From an uncultured Chitinophaga sp. (GTDB lineage: Bacteria > Bacteroidota > Bacteroidia > Chitinophagales > Chitinophagaceae): a DNA stretch of 64,000 nt. Under the pieces are notes generated by a model. That model was not told the DNA's origin. It saw only the letters and a list, made by a program, of their open reading frames with translations, and did no database searches. Location: positions 434,001 to 498,000 of the forward strand of contig NZ_CAMLHC010000001.1 in assembly GCF_946479755.1 (NCBI RefSeq), in the 5' to 3' direction. Of the stretch, positions 35,827-45,600 are shown piece after piece (position 1 is the first letter of the stretch; each line of letters begins with the position of its first letter). The position numbers and the translations under genes are program-made.

Positions 35827-36270
35827 TTATTGTTTCACCATGGTATAAGTGAGCCTGTCACCCTGGGCAAGCGCGTTGTCTACATAATACACCAGTGTTT
35901 TACAATCATAGCTGTCGATGGTACCCTGGAGTTTACCATCGCTGGTAAGGGTTTTGCCGGTTACAGTCCAGGTGCCGTGGTCCGCGGCGGATTCCTTACA
36001 GGTGGTACCGGCGTCGTGATAGGTGTAGGTGCCGTTACCTTTCAGTTCCATGATATCATCTTTCTCACAGTCTTCCAGGTACGTCAGGTAGTCAATGGGG
36101 GCGGTGGTGGCGCTCTCCTTATATTGTAAAGCCGTGAGTTTATAGGAGCCGGCGAGGCCGGTTACGCTGATGTCGCAGCCTGCCGGGCTGCTTTTTTCTT
36201 TTTTACAGGCAAACAACAGGGTGGAAGCGATCATAACAGCTGCGGCGCATTTGATGGTCATTGTTTTCAT
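35827..36270 (-). CDS. lipocalin-like lipoprotein
   Basis: A 147-residue lipoprotein: signal IKCAAAVMIASTLLFAC (Cys22) followed by KKEKSS. The mature domain has LAGSYKLTALQY, DDIMELKGNGTYTY, HGTWTVTGKTL and DRLTYTMVKQ, the strand order of Bacteroidota lipocalin-like proteins that measure about 110-130 residues. Two cysteine pairs (GCDIS, DCEKDD, TTCKES, YDCKT) could form disulfides. The start at 36270 (MKTMTIK) gives a proper signal; a longer frame upstream does not. Function unknown. Confidence 0.75.
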   Translation of the reverse strand: MKTMTIKCAAAVMIASTLLFACKKEKSSPAGCDISVTGLAGSYKLTALQYKESATTAPIDYLTYLEDCEKDDIMELKGNGTYTYHDAGTTCKESAADHGTWTVTGKTLTSDGKLQGTIDSYDCKTLVYYVDNALAQGDRLTYTMVKQ

Positions 36271-36459
36271 ATGTTTCGTTTGAATGGATTTTACAGTAGT
36301 ACCCCGGGCAGAGGGCAAAGGGTTGGTTAAAAAAGAAAAAATATTTTTTTTGACGATGACCCAACCTTTGACAAAAAACGGGGGTATTGTTGTTGGTATT
36401 CGTATATGCGGTACTTTTACATATTAGTATTTGTAATACATTAAGAGAACAGTCATAAG

Positions 36460-37281
36460 ATGAAAAACGCGGTATTACTCATGAGCGGGATTTGTTTGAT
36501 GGGATGTGGGACCTCCATGAAACTGGCGGTGCCGGAGAAGTTTAAAGAACAGGCCACTATGCAGCATGTAGAGGGGGCGAGGGGCAACAGGATGTCGTTT
36601 GCTAATTTCACCACTTCTAAAATAAAGCGCGGGATACAGGTGAGTTATCCCGGATGGGGGCGTCCGTTTATCTGGGAAAACCTGCTGTTGAACCAGGCAG
36701 GCATCTCCAAGTCGGAAACAGTGGAAAACGAAAAGGCGAAGTTCCGCTATGCCATCACCGACGGGCGTAACACGGTGGAGGTGTTTGCCCATGAACGGCA
36801 GATGACGCGGAAGCATGACTATGAAGCCACGGAGGACCGCGGTATATTGGGTGGCTTTGAAGTGTTGCAGGAACACCGGTATATTTTCTCTGCGCTGATC
36901 AGTGTGGACACCACGCAGGACAGCAAAAACTGGGAGCTGGTGATGACCAACCTGTACGACCGGGAAGCGACGAACGACAGGAACCCGTTTGCTTTTATCA
37001 AACAGGAAGATGAGGGGATGGCCACCAATGGTATTGACACGATCCATATAAAACCGCTCAGTATTAAAAAAACGGAGCTGTCGAATGGCAAAACGGGGCA
37101 GTTTCCTTTTAAAATGATGTCGGGCTATGAATTGAGCACCGCTGACGGTGTGATCGCCATCATTGATCTGATTGACCGGAATGTCTGGTTCTACAATGAG
37201 TTGTCTCCCGCGGAGAAACTGAACGTGAGCGCCATCACTACTGCGCTTTTTGCGCGGAAAGTGCACGACACCAAATGGTAG
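36460..37281 (+). CDS. hypothetical lipoprotein
   Basis: A 273-residue protein with lipoprotein signal VLLMSGICLMGC (Cys16). No family recognised. The mature part is mixed alpha/beta with segments GIQVSYPGWGRPFIWENLLL, RYAITDGRNTVEVFAHE and EVLQEHRYIFSALISVD, ending in LSPAEKLNVSAITTALFARKV. It lies 33 bp before a sigma gene and on the same strand, so it may be co-transcribed and form part of a sensing or envelope-stress unit with sigma and its membrane partner. Confidence 0.7.
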   Translation: MKNAVLLMSGICLMGCGTSMKLAVPEKFKEQATMQHVEGARGNRMSFANFTTSKIKRGIQVSYPGWGRPFIWENLLLNQAGISKSETVENEKAKFRYAITDGRNTVEVFAHERQMTRKHDYEATEDRGILGGFEVLQEHRYIFSALISVDTTQDSKNWELVMTNLYDREATNDRNPFAFIKQEDEGMATNGIDTIHIKPLSIKKTELSNGKTGQFPFKMMSGYELSTADGVIAIIDLIDRNVWFYNELSPAEKLNVSAITTALFARKVHDTKW

Positions 37282-37314
37282 CAGACAGTATAGTACTAAA
37301 CGGTTTTACAGACA

Positions 37315-37848
37315 CTGGAACAGGAATTAAATAATATTATCGCGGAGTGCCGCCTTGGCAACAGGAAAGCGCAGGAGCAGCTGTACAGGCAGCTCTATGG
37401 CTTTGCGATGGCTATTGCCATGCGTTATGCCAATGATGAGCATGAGGCGGGAGATATCCTGTGCCACGCCTTTGTGAAAATGTTCCGTAGCCTGCACACG
37501 TTTGATGATACCAAAGGGAACTTCCATGGGTGGCTGAAGAAGATTGTTATCAACGAAGCGCTGGATGTGATCAGGCAGCGCAGCCGCTTTTCCAGCCTGG
37601 AGCTGGAGGCGGCAGAAGAACCTGCTGTCAGCAACAGTGTGATTGAAAAGACGGATGCAGCCGCCATTTTGCAGCTGGTCCGGAAACTACCACCTGCCAC
37701 GCATGCGGTCTTTGTGTTGTATGCCATTGATGGTTACACGCACCGGGAAATTGCCGCGCAATTGAACATCAGTGAGGGGACCAGTAAATGGCATCTGAGT
37801 GAAGCAAGGAAAATTCTTCAGCAAAAAATAACAGCAAACAAGCTTTAG
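37315..37848 (+). CDS. ECF RNA polymerase sigma factor with non-standard start
   Basis: The frame encodes a full ECF sigma factor of about 177 residues. Region 2: AECRLGNRKAQEQLYRQLY, AGDILCHAFVKMFRSL; region 4: LPPATHAVFVLYAIDGYTH followed by EIAAQLNISEGTSKWHLSEA. The first in-frame ATG (37408) would delete about 30 conserved residues. Upstream to the stop at 37297 there is no ATG, GTG or TTG; CTG at 37315 (EQELNNII) is the best candidate, ATT at 37336 another. Its TAG stop shares one base with the next gene's GTG. The start is uncertain; the family is not. Confidence 0.8.
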   Translation: MEQELNNIIAECRLGNRKAQEQLYRQLYGFAMAIAMRYANDEHEAGDILCHAFVKMFRSLHTFDDTKGNFHGWLKKIVINEALDVIRQRSRFSSLELEAAEEPAVSNSVIEKTDAAAILQLVRKLPPATHAVFVLYAIDGYTHREIAAQLNISEGTSKWHLSEARKILQQKITANKL

Positions 37849-38495
37849 TGAATACAACCACTCCATACGAAAAATTAATAGCAGCAAAGCTGGACCAGGT
37901 GCCCGTTCCCGATATGGCGGACAGCATCTGGGCGAGCATTGCGCTGCAGTTGGACGCGGTTGCAGATACGCCGGATGACCATTCCTCAGAAGATACCCAA
38001 ACCCATAACGATCAACCTGTAAATAATACCCCTGATTCCGTTGCTGCTAAGAAAAGCATCGTCCAATATCTCAGTAAAGGCTGGTACGGCTTCGCCGGCG
38101 CAGCAGCGGCAGCTACCGCCCTCTGGTGGTATTCCAGCCAGCAGCCACCTATGCCGGAAAAAACAGCGCCGGTGAAAACCTTACCGGAAACACATGTCCC
38201 CGCGCCGCCGGACAGCAGCGCCATAGCGCCACCCGCAGAAGAGAAACCCACGCCGGTATATAAAAAGAAAGACAGTGTCTCCCTGATAGAAGCGCTGCCG
38301 CCGGCCGATACTGCCACAAGACAAGTATTGCCGCCACCGGTGGACTCACCGGCGGTAATACATCCACCGTTCATTTCTCCGGCGCCGGACTCCGTTTCTG
38401 CGCCCCCGGTGAAGAAACCACGGGGCGTAAAAGGAATTACGGAAGATGACTACCGGATATCGGTGCAGAAAGATTCTTCCGGGAAAAAATACTGA
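37848..38495 (+). CDS. membrane protein, probable anti-sigma partner
   Basis: A 215-residue protein starting with GTG at 37848, overlapping the sigma stop (TAGTG), which implies translational coupling. The N-terminus (about 1-75) is acidic and probably cytoplasmic; one membrane helix lies at about 80-97 (GWYGFAGAAAAATALWWY). The outer part is a long proline-rich stretch (about 100-195) ending in GITEDDYRISVQKDSSGKKY. The layout resembles proteins that follow sigma genes in Bacteroidota and hold sigma at the membrane. No known anti-sigma domain is visible, so the role is inferred from context. Confidence 0.72.
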   Translation: MNTTTPYEKLIAAKLDQVPVPDMADSIWASIALQLDAVADTPDDHSSEDTQTHNDQPVNNTPDSVAAKKSIVQYLSKGWYGFAGAAAAATALWWYSSQQPPMPEKTAPVKTLPETHVPAPPDSSAIAPPAEEKPTPVYKKKDSVSLIEALPPADTATRQVLPPPVDSPAVIHPPFISPAPDSVSAPPVKKPRGVKGITEDDYRISVQKDSSGKKY

Positions 38496-38536
38496 CAGGA
38501 AAATTTCACTAATTTAAGTGTATCAATCCCTTTGCT

Positions 38537-38973
38537 ATGTTCAGACTTTCCATGTGGCTTCCTATATTGGTATTGCTTTGCACCGGTTATACCTATGGGC
38601 AGTCGGGCGCCTCCAGGATTCCGCCTTTACATTCTTCGGACAGGTGAAGGAAGAAGGGCTGTTAATGACGTTTTTTAAAGTACCCGGCGCCGATCTGTCG
38701 GGTCTTGACTATAAAACGCTCCATTATCAGACCTTGACGAAGAAGTTTATGACGGAGATATTTCCTGCAGATGACAGGAAGATATTAGGACGAAAAAAAG
38801 GGCTGAACAACTGCTGGACCGCCAATGAAGTGTTCGACTTTATCTATCACCCTGATAAAAAGCAGCTGGAGATGGTTTACCACTGGACGGTCGATTGCAA
38901 CTACCGTTTTAAGAAATTAAGAAAGCACTATACTGCGTTGTATGATCCGGCATCGAAGCAGTTTGTCAAATAA
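38537..38973 (+). pseudogene. secreted hypothetical protein with signal peptide and body in different frames
   Basis: The ATG at 38537 opens a good signal peptide (FRLSMWLPILVLLCTGYTYG) that ends at a TGA at 38645-38647. The body of the protein (FGQVKEEGLLMTFFKVPG ... YTALYDPASKQFVK, ends at 38973) lies in another frame, which upstream of about 38595 encodes no signal and begins only at a GTG at 38518. One missing base between about 38595 and 38630 would join both parts into a secreted protein of about 145 residues. It is either a frameshifted pseudogene or a sequence error. The family is not recognised. Confidence 0.62.
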
Positions 38974-39015
38974 CCCGGAATATCGTTATTTTGTCTCTAC
39001 GGAAAAACCTATAAC

Positions 39016-39378
39016 ATGTTTACATATGAACGTAAGACGCCGGTGGACCTGGACTGTGGCATCACCGTATATATGCAGGTGCTGGGCGCAAAATGGAAAC
39101 CCTGCCTCATCGATATGATCAATAAGGGTTATCAGCGGCCCAGCGAAATGCACCGCCTTATCCCTGAAGCTACGCCGCGCGTGCTGGACATGCAGCTGCG
39201 TGAGCTGGAAGCGATGGGCGTAGTGGTAAAAAATGCTGCTTCCGGTTTCCCGCTCAAGGCCCATTACAGCCTCACAGACCTCGGCCAGTCGCTGATCCCC
39301 CTGGTGGAGGCGATTGACAACTGGGGAAAACAGTACGGCGAAAGAGTGAAACAGGCCATCGCGGAAACCGCCGCCTGA
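39016..39378 (+). CDS. HxlR-family transcriptional regulator
   Basis: A 120-residue winged-helix protein. The HxlR signature is visible: DCGITVYMQVLGAKWKPCLI near the N-terminus, then RPSEMHRLIPEATPRVLDMQ (recognition helix), LRELEAMGVVVK and YSLTDLGQSLIPLVEAI. Cysteines 14 and 33 resemble redox-sensing positions in some family members. It is followed 74 bp later by a DUF2306 gene, a possible target. Confidence 0.92.
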   Translation: MFTYERKTPVDLDCGITVYMQVLGAKWKPCLIDMINKGYQRPSEMHRLIPEATPRVLDMQLRELEAMGVVVKNAASGFPLKAHYSLTDLGQSLIPLVEAIDNWGKQYGERVKQAIAETAA

Positions 39379-39452
39379 TACCGAATAATTTTTCGGTTAT
39401 TGATTCTTGCAGAACGGATACGGAGTTTTGTAGCCGTAAATCTGTAAGCATC

Positions 39453-40079
39453 ATGAACAAAACTCTTATCGACAGGTCTTTTACTTTAAAGGATGGTTTC
39501 TATGTACTGCTGTGGCTCGGCATTCTTTTTATTACGTGGACATTCATGCACGGCGCCGATCACTATCTGCAGCTCACCCCCGAAGCGCTGGGACGGTATT
39601 TTCCGGTGCGGTGGTTCCTCCTGATGCATATTACTTCCGGCGGCGGCGCTTTGATACTGGGACCGCTGCAGTTCTGGAAGAGACTGCAATCCAACAAGCG
39701 GCTGCACCGCATCGTCGGCTATCTTTACCTGCTGGCCATTCTGGCCAGTAGCCTCTGTGCCGTGGTATTGGCTTCTACTACCGCCTATGCCGTCAACTGG
39801 GCCTATGCCTTCGCCCTCCAGGTATGGGTGTCTGTCTGGATCACCACTACCGGCATCGCCTGGTGGCTGGCCGTGAAGCAAAAATTCAAACAACACAAGG
39901 ACTGGATGATCAGAAGTTACCTTGTAACGCTGGCGTTCGTTGTGTCCGGACTGATACTGAAAATGCCGATCATCTATCAGCTGGGCGATTTCGCCGCGAT
40001 CAGTCCGTCTTTTTTCTGGCTGGGGTGGGCGCTGCCATTGTACGTCTATGAAATGGTGAAGGCTGTGCGATTAAAATAA
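39453..40079 (+). CDS. DUF2306 integral membrane protein
   Basis: A 208-residue membrane protein with about six hydrophobic segments: VLLWLGILFITWTFM, FLLMHITSGGGALILGPLQF, IVGYLYLLAILASSLCAVVL, ALQVWVSVWITTTGIAWWLA, LVTLAFVVSGLIL and FFWLGWALPLYVYEMV. Histidines in LLMHI, RLHRIVGY and KQHKDWM match those conserved in DUF2306, possibly haem or metal ligands. Function unknown. Likely controlled by the preceding HxlR regulator. Confidence 0.85.
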   Translation: MNKTLIDRSFTLKDGFYVLLWLGILFITWTFMHGADHYLQLTPEALGRYFPVRWFLLMHITSGGGALILGPLQFWKRLQSNKRLHRIVGYLYLLAILASSLCAVVLASTTAYAVNWAYAFALQVWVSVWITTTGIAWWLAVKQKFKQHKDWMIRSYLVTLAFVVSGLILKMPIIYQLGDFAAISPSFFWLGWALPLYVYEMVKAVRLK

Positions 40080-40087
40080 TATCTTTG
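40080..40087 (+). promoter_or_regulatory. -7 promoter box of the Sel1 gene
   Basis: TATCTTTG is an exact TAnnTTTG box 24 bp before the ATG at 40111 and starts right at the end of the DUF2306 gene. No clear -33 box. Confidence 0.4.
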
Positions 40088-40110
40088 TGCAGGTCTTATA
40101 TCCTGCAGAC

Positions 40111-40719
40111 ATGATCACGTTTCTCTCTAAAAAAGAACAGCAAAGGCGCTTCCTGTTGGGGTACCACCTTGCCTACGAAACTACTTCCCGCAAAAAAGAC
40201 TGGAACAACATTTTCTCGCTCTGGCAAAGTGCCGCCACCAGCGGACACAAAAGAGCGCAGTTTTACCTGGGCACCTGCTATGATCACGGCCTGGGATGTA
40301 AACGGAGTCTGGCTACAGCCATAGAATGGTATTTGAAAGCAGCCCGCCAGGGACATACGGTGGCCCAGTTTAACATCGGCTTCTGTTATCGCAACGGAGA
40401 TGGCGTAGAGCAGAACTACCGGAAAGCGCTGAAATGGTTCGCCCATGCCGCCAGCCACGGAGATATCCCTTCGCAGCGGGAAGTAGGATATAGTTATTTC
40501 TATGGCCAGGGCATTCAGCAGGATTGGCAAAAAGCAGTATACTGGTATAAAAAAGCCGCGGGGAAGAACGATCCCCTCGCGCTGTATAACCTGGGGCTTT
40601 GTTATAAAGAAGGAGAAGGCGTCCAAAAGTCGGTGCGCTGGGCAAGGTACTATTTTCAGCGGGCCGGAGAACTGGGACATAAAAAGGCGGAAGGGCAGCT
40701 GAAGAAGCTAAAGGTGTAA
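40111..40719 (+). CDS. Sel1-repeat protein
   Basis: A 202-residue protein, start at ATG 40111 (MITFLSKKEQ). It consists of about four Sel1-like repeats of 36 residues: HKRAQFYLGTCYDHGLG, HTVAQFNIGFCYRNGDGVEQ, IPSQREVGYSYFYGQGIQQ and PLALYNLGLCYKEGEGVQ, each with the A-x2-Y-K/F-A-A helix-turn pattern. No signal peptide, so probably cytoplasmic. Sel1 repeats are protein-interaction scaffolds; the partner is unknown. Confidence 0.88.
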   Translation: MITFLSKKEQQRRFLLGYHLAYETTSRKKDWNNIFSLWQSAATSGHKRAQFYLGTCYDHGLGCKRSLATAIEWYLKAARQGHTVAQFNIGFCYRNGDGVEQNYRKALKWFAHAASHGDIPSQREVGYSYFYGQGIQQDWQKAVYWYKKAAGKNDPLALYNLGLCYKEGEGVQKSVRWARYYFQRAGELGHKKAEGQLKKLKV

Positions 40720-40777
40720 CGTACTTTCCTGCCGGATGCCGTTAAGAGCTTGTCCGGCAGTTCCATCTGACAGCAAC

Positions 40778-40820
40778 AAAAAAGCCGGTGGTATCGCGTA
40801 AGGATACCACCGGCTTTTTT
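40778..40820. terminator. bidirectional rho-independent terminator
   Basis: AAAAAAGCCGGTGGTATC (40778-40795) pairs perfectly over 18 bp with GATACCACCGGCTTTTTT (40803-40820), 7-nt loop. It serves the Sel1 gene and the convergent Ala/Pro-rich protein gene. Confidence 0.88.
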
Positions 40821-40831
40821 CATTATCTCTC

Positions 40832-41632
40832 TTAAAATTTGATCAGCAGCTTCTCTGCCAACAGCTGGTTGTCTTTGTAATGTTCAAAGTACCAGTCTCC
40901 GTTTTTCTTCACCACTACGCCATGCAGCGCACCGTTTTCAGCGATAAAGAAATCCTGTACGGAAGTCTTCAGCAGGGTTAAAACGATTTTAGGAGAGGTA
41001 TCGATCAACTGGTAACCGTTGCTGATAGCCTGTGCATAGAGCGTGCCGGCGGCGTCTTTCACCGCCGGGGTGGCGGGAGCGGGCGCAGGGGCCGGAGCGG
41101 GCGTGGAAGCTACCGGTGCAGGCGCAGGGGCCACGGCTGGAGGAGCTGCTACTGCTGGCGCTGCCGGCATGATTTGCTCCACCGCCGCCCGGGTATGAGT
41201 AGTACCGTTATACGTATACGGTTCCTCTTTCAGTGAACTGAAAGCATCTCTCAGTGCCATATTGTAAGAAGTGTTGAACTCCTTTTCACGGCTTTTGCCT
41301 TCTTTGCTTTTGAAGACGATATTGCCCTGGCAGTCTTTTAACACCAGCGTCAGGTTGGTCGCAAACAACGCCTTACGCTGCGTCACCTCTGCCTTCAGGG
41401 CGTTACATTTGTTACCGGCCAGTTCCTGCGGAAGCTCGGTATTGTCGAAATAGGCCGTGAAGCCTTTTTCTTCTACCAGCATCTTGGCCAGGGTATTGAG
41501 GCCATACTGGTTGTCTTCCCGCGAGAAATCAAACCGCTCCGGTATCAGCACGTATTTGTAGTTATTGATGGTGTTCTGGGCGTACCCGGACACAGAAAAC
41601 ATTACAAGAAATAATAAAGCGAGTCTTTTCAT
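40832..41632 (-). CDS. secreted protein with Ala/Pro-rich hinge, function unknown
   Basis: A 266-residue exported protein: signal peptide LALLFLVMFSVSGYAQ, an N-terminal domain (about 20-150, YKYVLIPERFDFSREDNQY, LTLVLKDCQGNIVFKSKEG, SYNMALRDAFSSL), a hinge of about 40 alternating A and P residues (about 155-195) and a C-terminal beta domain (LYAQAISNGYQLID, GVVVKKNGDWYFEHY). The layout suggests two envelope-facing domains joined by a stiff spacer. I do not recognise the family. It has terminators on both sides and stands alone. Confidence 0.75.
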   Translation of the reverse strand: MKRLALLFLVMFSVSGYAQNTINNYKYVLIPERFDFSREDNQYGLNTLAKMLVEEKGFTAYFDNTELPQELAGNKCNALKAEVTQRKALFATNLTLVLKDCQGNIVFKSKEGKSREKEFNTSYNMALRDAFSSLKEEPYTYNGTTHTRAAVEQIMPAAPAVAAPPAVAPAPAPVASTPAPAPAPAPATPAVKDAAGTLYAQAISNGYQLIDTSPKIVLTLLKTSVQDFFIAENGALHGVVVKKNGDWYFEHYKDNQLLAEKLLIKF

Positions 41633-41707
41633 ATCGAATTTTGTCTGCTACTGTAGCGAATATATAAAATAACCGGTGAAAATATTCCCCGTGTAGCGGA
41701 CGACAAT

Positions 41708-41735
41708 AAAAAAGGGCTGCGTCGGCAGCCCTTTT
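41708..41735. terminator. terminator of the tail-collar/adhesin/SprF operon
   Basis: AAAAAGGGCTGC (41708-41719) pairs with GCAGCCCTTTTT (41724-41735), GTCG loop, 20 bp after the PorP/SprF stop on the minus strand. It has A/T tracts on both sides and could work in both directions. Confidence 0.85.
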
Positions 41736-41754
41736 TACAGAGAATGGTAACCCG

Positions 41755-42678
41755 TTATTTAAACAGGTGGACGACCAGGTTCAGTTCAAAAGTACCACTG
41801 GTATAGTTGGCCAGCCCGGCTGTCTGGGAGTGGTACGCCAGCTGAAGACCCGCTACCGTCCGGTAGTTGATGCCCGCACCGGCACTGAAGCTCTTGCTGG
41901 AATGGTACATGCCGAATACGTTGAACAGGTTTTCCATGAACACAAAACTGGCGCCGGCATCGATGATGTCGTCATAGCCTTTCATGCCACGCAGACATAC
42001 TTTGGGTTCTATGGAGGTTAGCTGCCCGTCGACGGGGAACCGGTAAGCGGCGGCGGCAAAAAACAGGTTCCTGTTGATGCCGGAGTCGGAGGATTTGTCT
42101 TTCACCAGGCTAACGAGATTCGGCAGGGAACCCTGTAAGGTCAGTCCTTTACGGGTGAAGGCCATGCCGAAATCCGCTTCGAAGTAGTTGTCCCGCCGGT
42201 TGAACGCATTGATGTCGGGGTCATTCATATCGCCGTTGACCGCCTTGGTATCCAGCCGCCGGGCAATGAAAGCGCCGGACAGGCCGAAGTGAAGCATGCT
42301 CTGTTCGTTGGCAGTGAGCGGCAGGTGATAGGCGTAGGAAAAAGCCACCTTGGTATTGTTCAGCAGGCCGGCTTTGTCGTTGAAGATATTCATACCGATG
42401 CCTACCCGGTGGAACAGCTTATAGTCCGCCGTGAGCGATTTGGCTTCGGGCGCGCCCGGCATGTCGGACCAGGGGCGCTGGTAGGCGAGATATACATGCA
42501 GCCCGGTGTCGATGCCGGCCATGGCCGGATTGGCGAGATACGGGTTCAGAAAATACTGTGCTGCCAACGGCTCGTACAACTGCGATGGGTTGCCGGCGGT
42601 CTGCGCGCCGGCGGAGTGACTGCCGAGTGTCCACGCGGCCGGCAGGAACAGGTATCTGACTAACGTTTTAATTTTCAT
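41755..42678 (-). CDS. PorP/SprF-family type IX secretion membrane protein
   Basis: A 307-residue outer-membrane protein with signal LFLPAAWTLGSHSAGAQ. The PorP/SprF pattern is clear: AAQYFLNPYLANPAMAG, VYLAYQRPWSDMPGAPEAKS, YKLFHRVGIGMNIFNDKAGLL, VAFSYAYHLPL, and the C-terminal barrel strands to FELNLVVHLFK. These proteins associate with the T9SS and are needed for secretion of type B (CHU_C-tailed) cargo. The ATG at 42678 lies inside the end of the giant adhesin gene (11-bp overlap), so translation is coupled and the adhesin is its likely cargo. A longer upstream frame is rejected because it lacks a signal. Confidence 0.93.
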   Translation of the reverse strand: MKIKTLVRYLFLPAAWTLGSHSAGAQTAGNPSQLYEPLAAQYFLNPYLANPAMAGIDTGLHVYLAYQRPWSDMPGAPEAKSLTADYKLFHRVGIGMNIFNDKAGLLNNTKVAFSYAYHLPLTANEQSMLHFGLSGAFIARRLDTKAVNGDMNDPDINAFNRRDNYFEADFGMAFTRKGLTLQGSLPNLVSLVKDKSSDSGINRNLFFAAAAYRFPVDGQLTSIEPKVCLRGMKGYDDIIDAGASFVFMENLFNVFGMYHSSKSFSAGAGINYRTVAGLQLAYHSQTAGLANYTSGTFELNLVVHLFK

Positions 42679-45600
42679 GTACAATAGTGATAAAGCCTTT
42701 GAATAATGGTCTGTTTTCGCCCAGATCGATGATGTAATAGTAAGTACCCTCAGCCAGGCGTTGACCGTTGATGGTACCTTTCCAGTTGTTCGTATAGCCA
42801 CGCTGACGATAAATCAGCCGGCCGGTGCGGTCGAAGATCTTCACCTCGTGCTGCGGGTACATGTCTATATTTTTCACCACCCACACATCGTTGATGCCGT
42901 CGCCATTGGGTGTCAGAATGTTGGTGGGTTCCAGCTTATAATCTTCTTTTACATTGATGGTAACGTCTCTGACAACGCTGCAGCCTGCTGCGTTGCTGAT
43001 GGTAACCCGGTAGGTGGTGGTGGCTGTGGGCCTCGCTACCGGCGCTGGCGCAGCGGCGTCGCTTAAGCCCGTCGCCGGTTCCCAGCGGTAGCTGGTGCCA
43101 CCGGAGGCCACCAGCGTTACACTTTCTCCCTTGCTGATCGTGGTGTTGCCGTTTACCTGCAGCTGGCCTGCGGGTAACGGGTTCACGGTAACGGCGATAG
43201 CAGCGGACGTTACACCGGTATGGCCGGGGTAAATGGCTTTGACGGTGTAGCTGCCGCTTTCTGTAGCGGTGAACGTGCGGCTGCCGGCGCCACTGATCCG
43301 GATGTTGTTACGGTACCACTCATATACCGGCGCTGCGGTGGACTGTAAGGTGACGCTGCCACCTTCGCAGAAGACGGTGCTGCCCTGGGCGGTGATCACC
43401 GGCAGCGGATAGGCGGAGACCACGATGGTCTGCGTCACCGGTGCCGCTGCCTCGTAGTTGGCATTACCGGCCTGCGAAGCGGTGATCATCGCGGTACCGG
43501 CGTTGCCTACGGTAGCGGTGCTGCCGCTGACAGCTATCACAGTGGTATTGTTGCTGCCAAAGCTCACCGGCAAGCCGGAGCTGGCGGTAGCTACCAGCGG
43601 GAAGTCCGCATCGCCCTGGTTTTTATTACCCGGCGCGGTAAAGGTGATCTGTTGTGCTGCCCGCTGAATAGTCAGCGTACCGCTGAGGTAGGTCAACGTA
43701 TAGTCGTTGCTGTAAAGGCCCGCCGGCGTGATCGCATAGGTGCCGGCATTAACGGCGCCCTGTGCGGTACCGCTGTAGGTCAGCGTACCGGTTAACCTGC
43801 CCGCGTTATCACCATTCACAAATCCCGTATAGGCTGCCCCGTTACCACCGGTATAGGCGGCGCCGTTATAGGTGCGGGTATCGTTTTTCGCGGTAACGGT
43901 CAATGCTGCTTTGTCCACGTTGAAGGTACGGTTAACAGGGGCCGCTGGTTTGAATGCTGTGTTGCCAGGCTGACTGGCAGCGATGGTCACCATTCCGGCT
44001 CCGGTAAGGGTAACGGTATTACCGTTGACCGTCGCAGGCCCGCTGACAATACGGTAGCTGACCGGTAACGCACTGCTTGCGGTGGCGCTGAGCGTAAAGG
44101 CGGCGTCGCCATAGGTTTTGCCGCTGATCACCGGGAAGGTGATGGACTGATCTGCCGGGCCTACCGTCAGGGTACCGCCAGTCAGCGTAAAGGTATAGTT
44201 GGCGGCGCGAAGGCTGCCGGCTGTAATGCTGATCGGATAAGTACCGGCGGCGCTGGTGGTGTTGGCCGTGGTGTTCAGCATCGGCGCACCGCTTACCACA
44301 CTGCTGTTTTCGTTGTTCACAAAGCCGGTCGTGGTATATGTCAGCGTCGGGTTGGCGGCGCCGAAGGCGCGTTGCTGATCATCGGCTCTAACCTGTAACA
44401 CGGCCGGTGCTACGGTGAAGCTTTGGCTCACCGGCGTTGCGGCATTGTAGTTGGCATCGCCGTTTTGAGTAGCCGTTACCGTTACTGTGCCCACCCCGGT
44501 GATCTGCAGCAGGTTGCCGCTGATGGTAGCGGGTCCGGCTGTTACCGCCAGGCTTACCGGCAGTCCTGCATCGGAGGTGGCGCTGACCGCAAACGGCGTA
44601 TCGCCATAGGTTTTAGCTGGCAGCGCATTGAAACGGACTGTTTGTGCTGCTTTGGAGATGGTGAGATGACCATCCACAAACCGGAAGCTGTAATGAGCGG
44701 CTGTCAGTCTGCCTGCGGACACCGTGATCGGATATACGCCCGGAGCGCTGGTGGTATGAGCGGGGGTACTGATATCGGCATCTCCTGTTACCACGCTATT
44801 GTTGTCGTTGTAGACAAAACCGCTGATACTATAGGTCAGCGCCGGATCAGGCGCTCCGTAAGCCCTGTTTTTATCCGCAGCGGTAACAGTCAGTATCGCT
44901 TTGTCGATGTTGAAAGTATTGATCACACGTACCGCCGGGGTAAAGCGTGCATCACCGGCCTGGTCGGCAGCAATGCTTACGGCGCCGGTCCCGGTAAGGG
45001 TAACGGTATTTCCACTAATGGTGGCTGGTCCGCCGAGCACGGTGTACGTCACCGGTAACTGGCTGGTGCTGGTGGCGCTGAGCGTAAAGGCGGCGTCACC
45101 ATAGGTTTTATTACTGATAGCCGGGAAGTTAATCGCCTGGCTGGTTTGTCCTACTGTCAGTGTACCGTCTGTAAACCGGAAGGTATAGTTCGCCGCACTG
45201 AGATCGCCGGCAGTAACCCGGATCGGATAGGTACCTACCGCACTGCTGGCGTCTGCCGTGGCGCTGAGGATGGGCGCACCGGTTACAACACGGCTGTCTT
45301 CCTGGTATACAAAACCGGTAACGGTATAAGTCAACAGCGGATTATTGGCCCCGTATGGCCGTTGCTGGTCATCAGCTTTGACGGTGAGCATGGCGGGTGT
45401 GATCTTAAAGCTTCTGCTGACCGGCATTGCGGCATTGTAATTAGCGTCGCCGTTTTGGATAGCCGTTACCGTTACCGTGCCTGCGCCGGTGATGGTAACC
45501 GTATGGCCGCTGATAGTAGCGGGGCCGCCGGTAACCGCGAGCGTAACGGGCAAACCTGCATCGGAAGTGGCCTGCAGAGCAAATGAAGGATCACCGTAAA

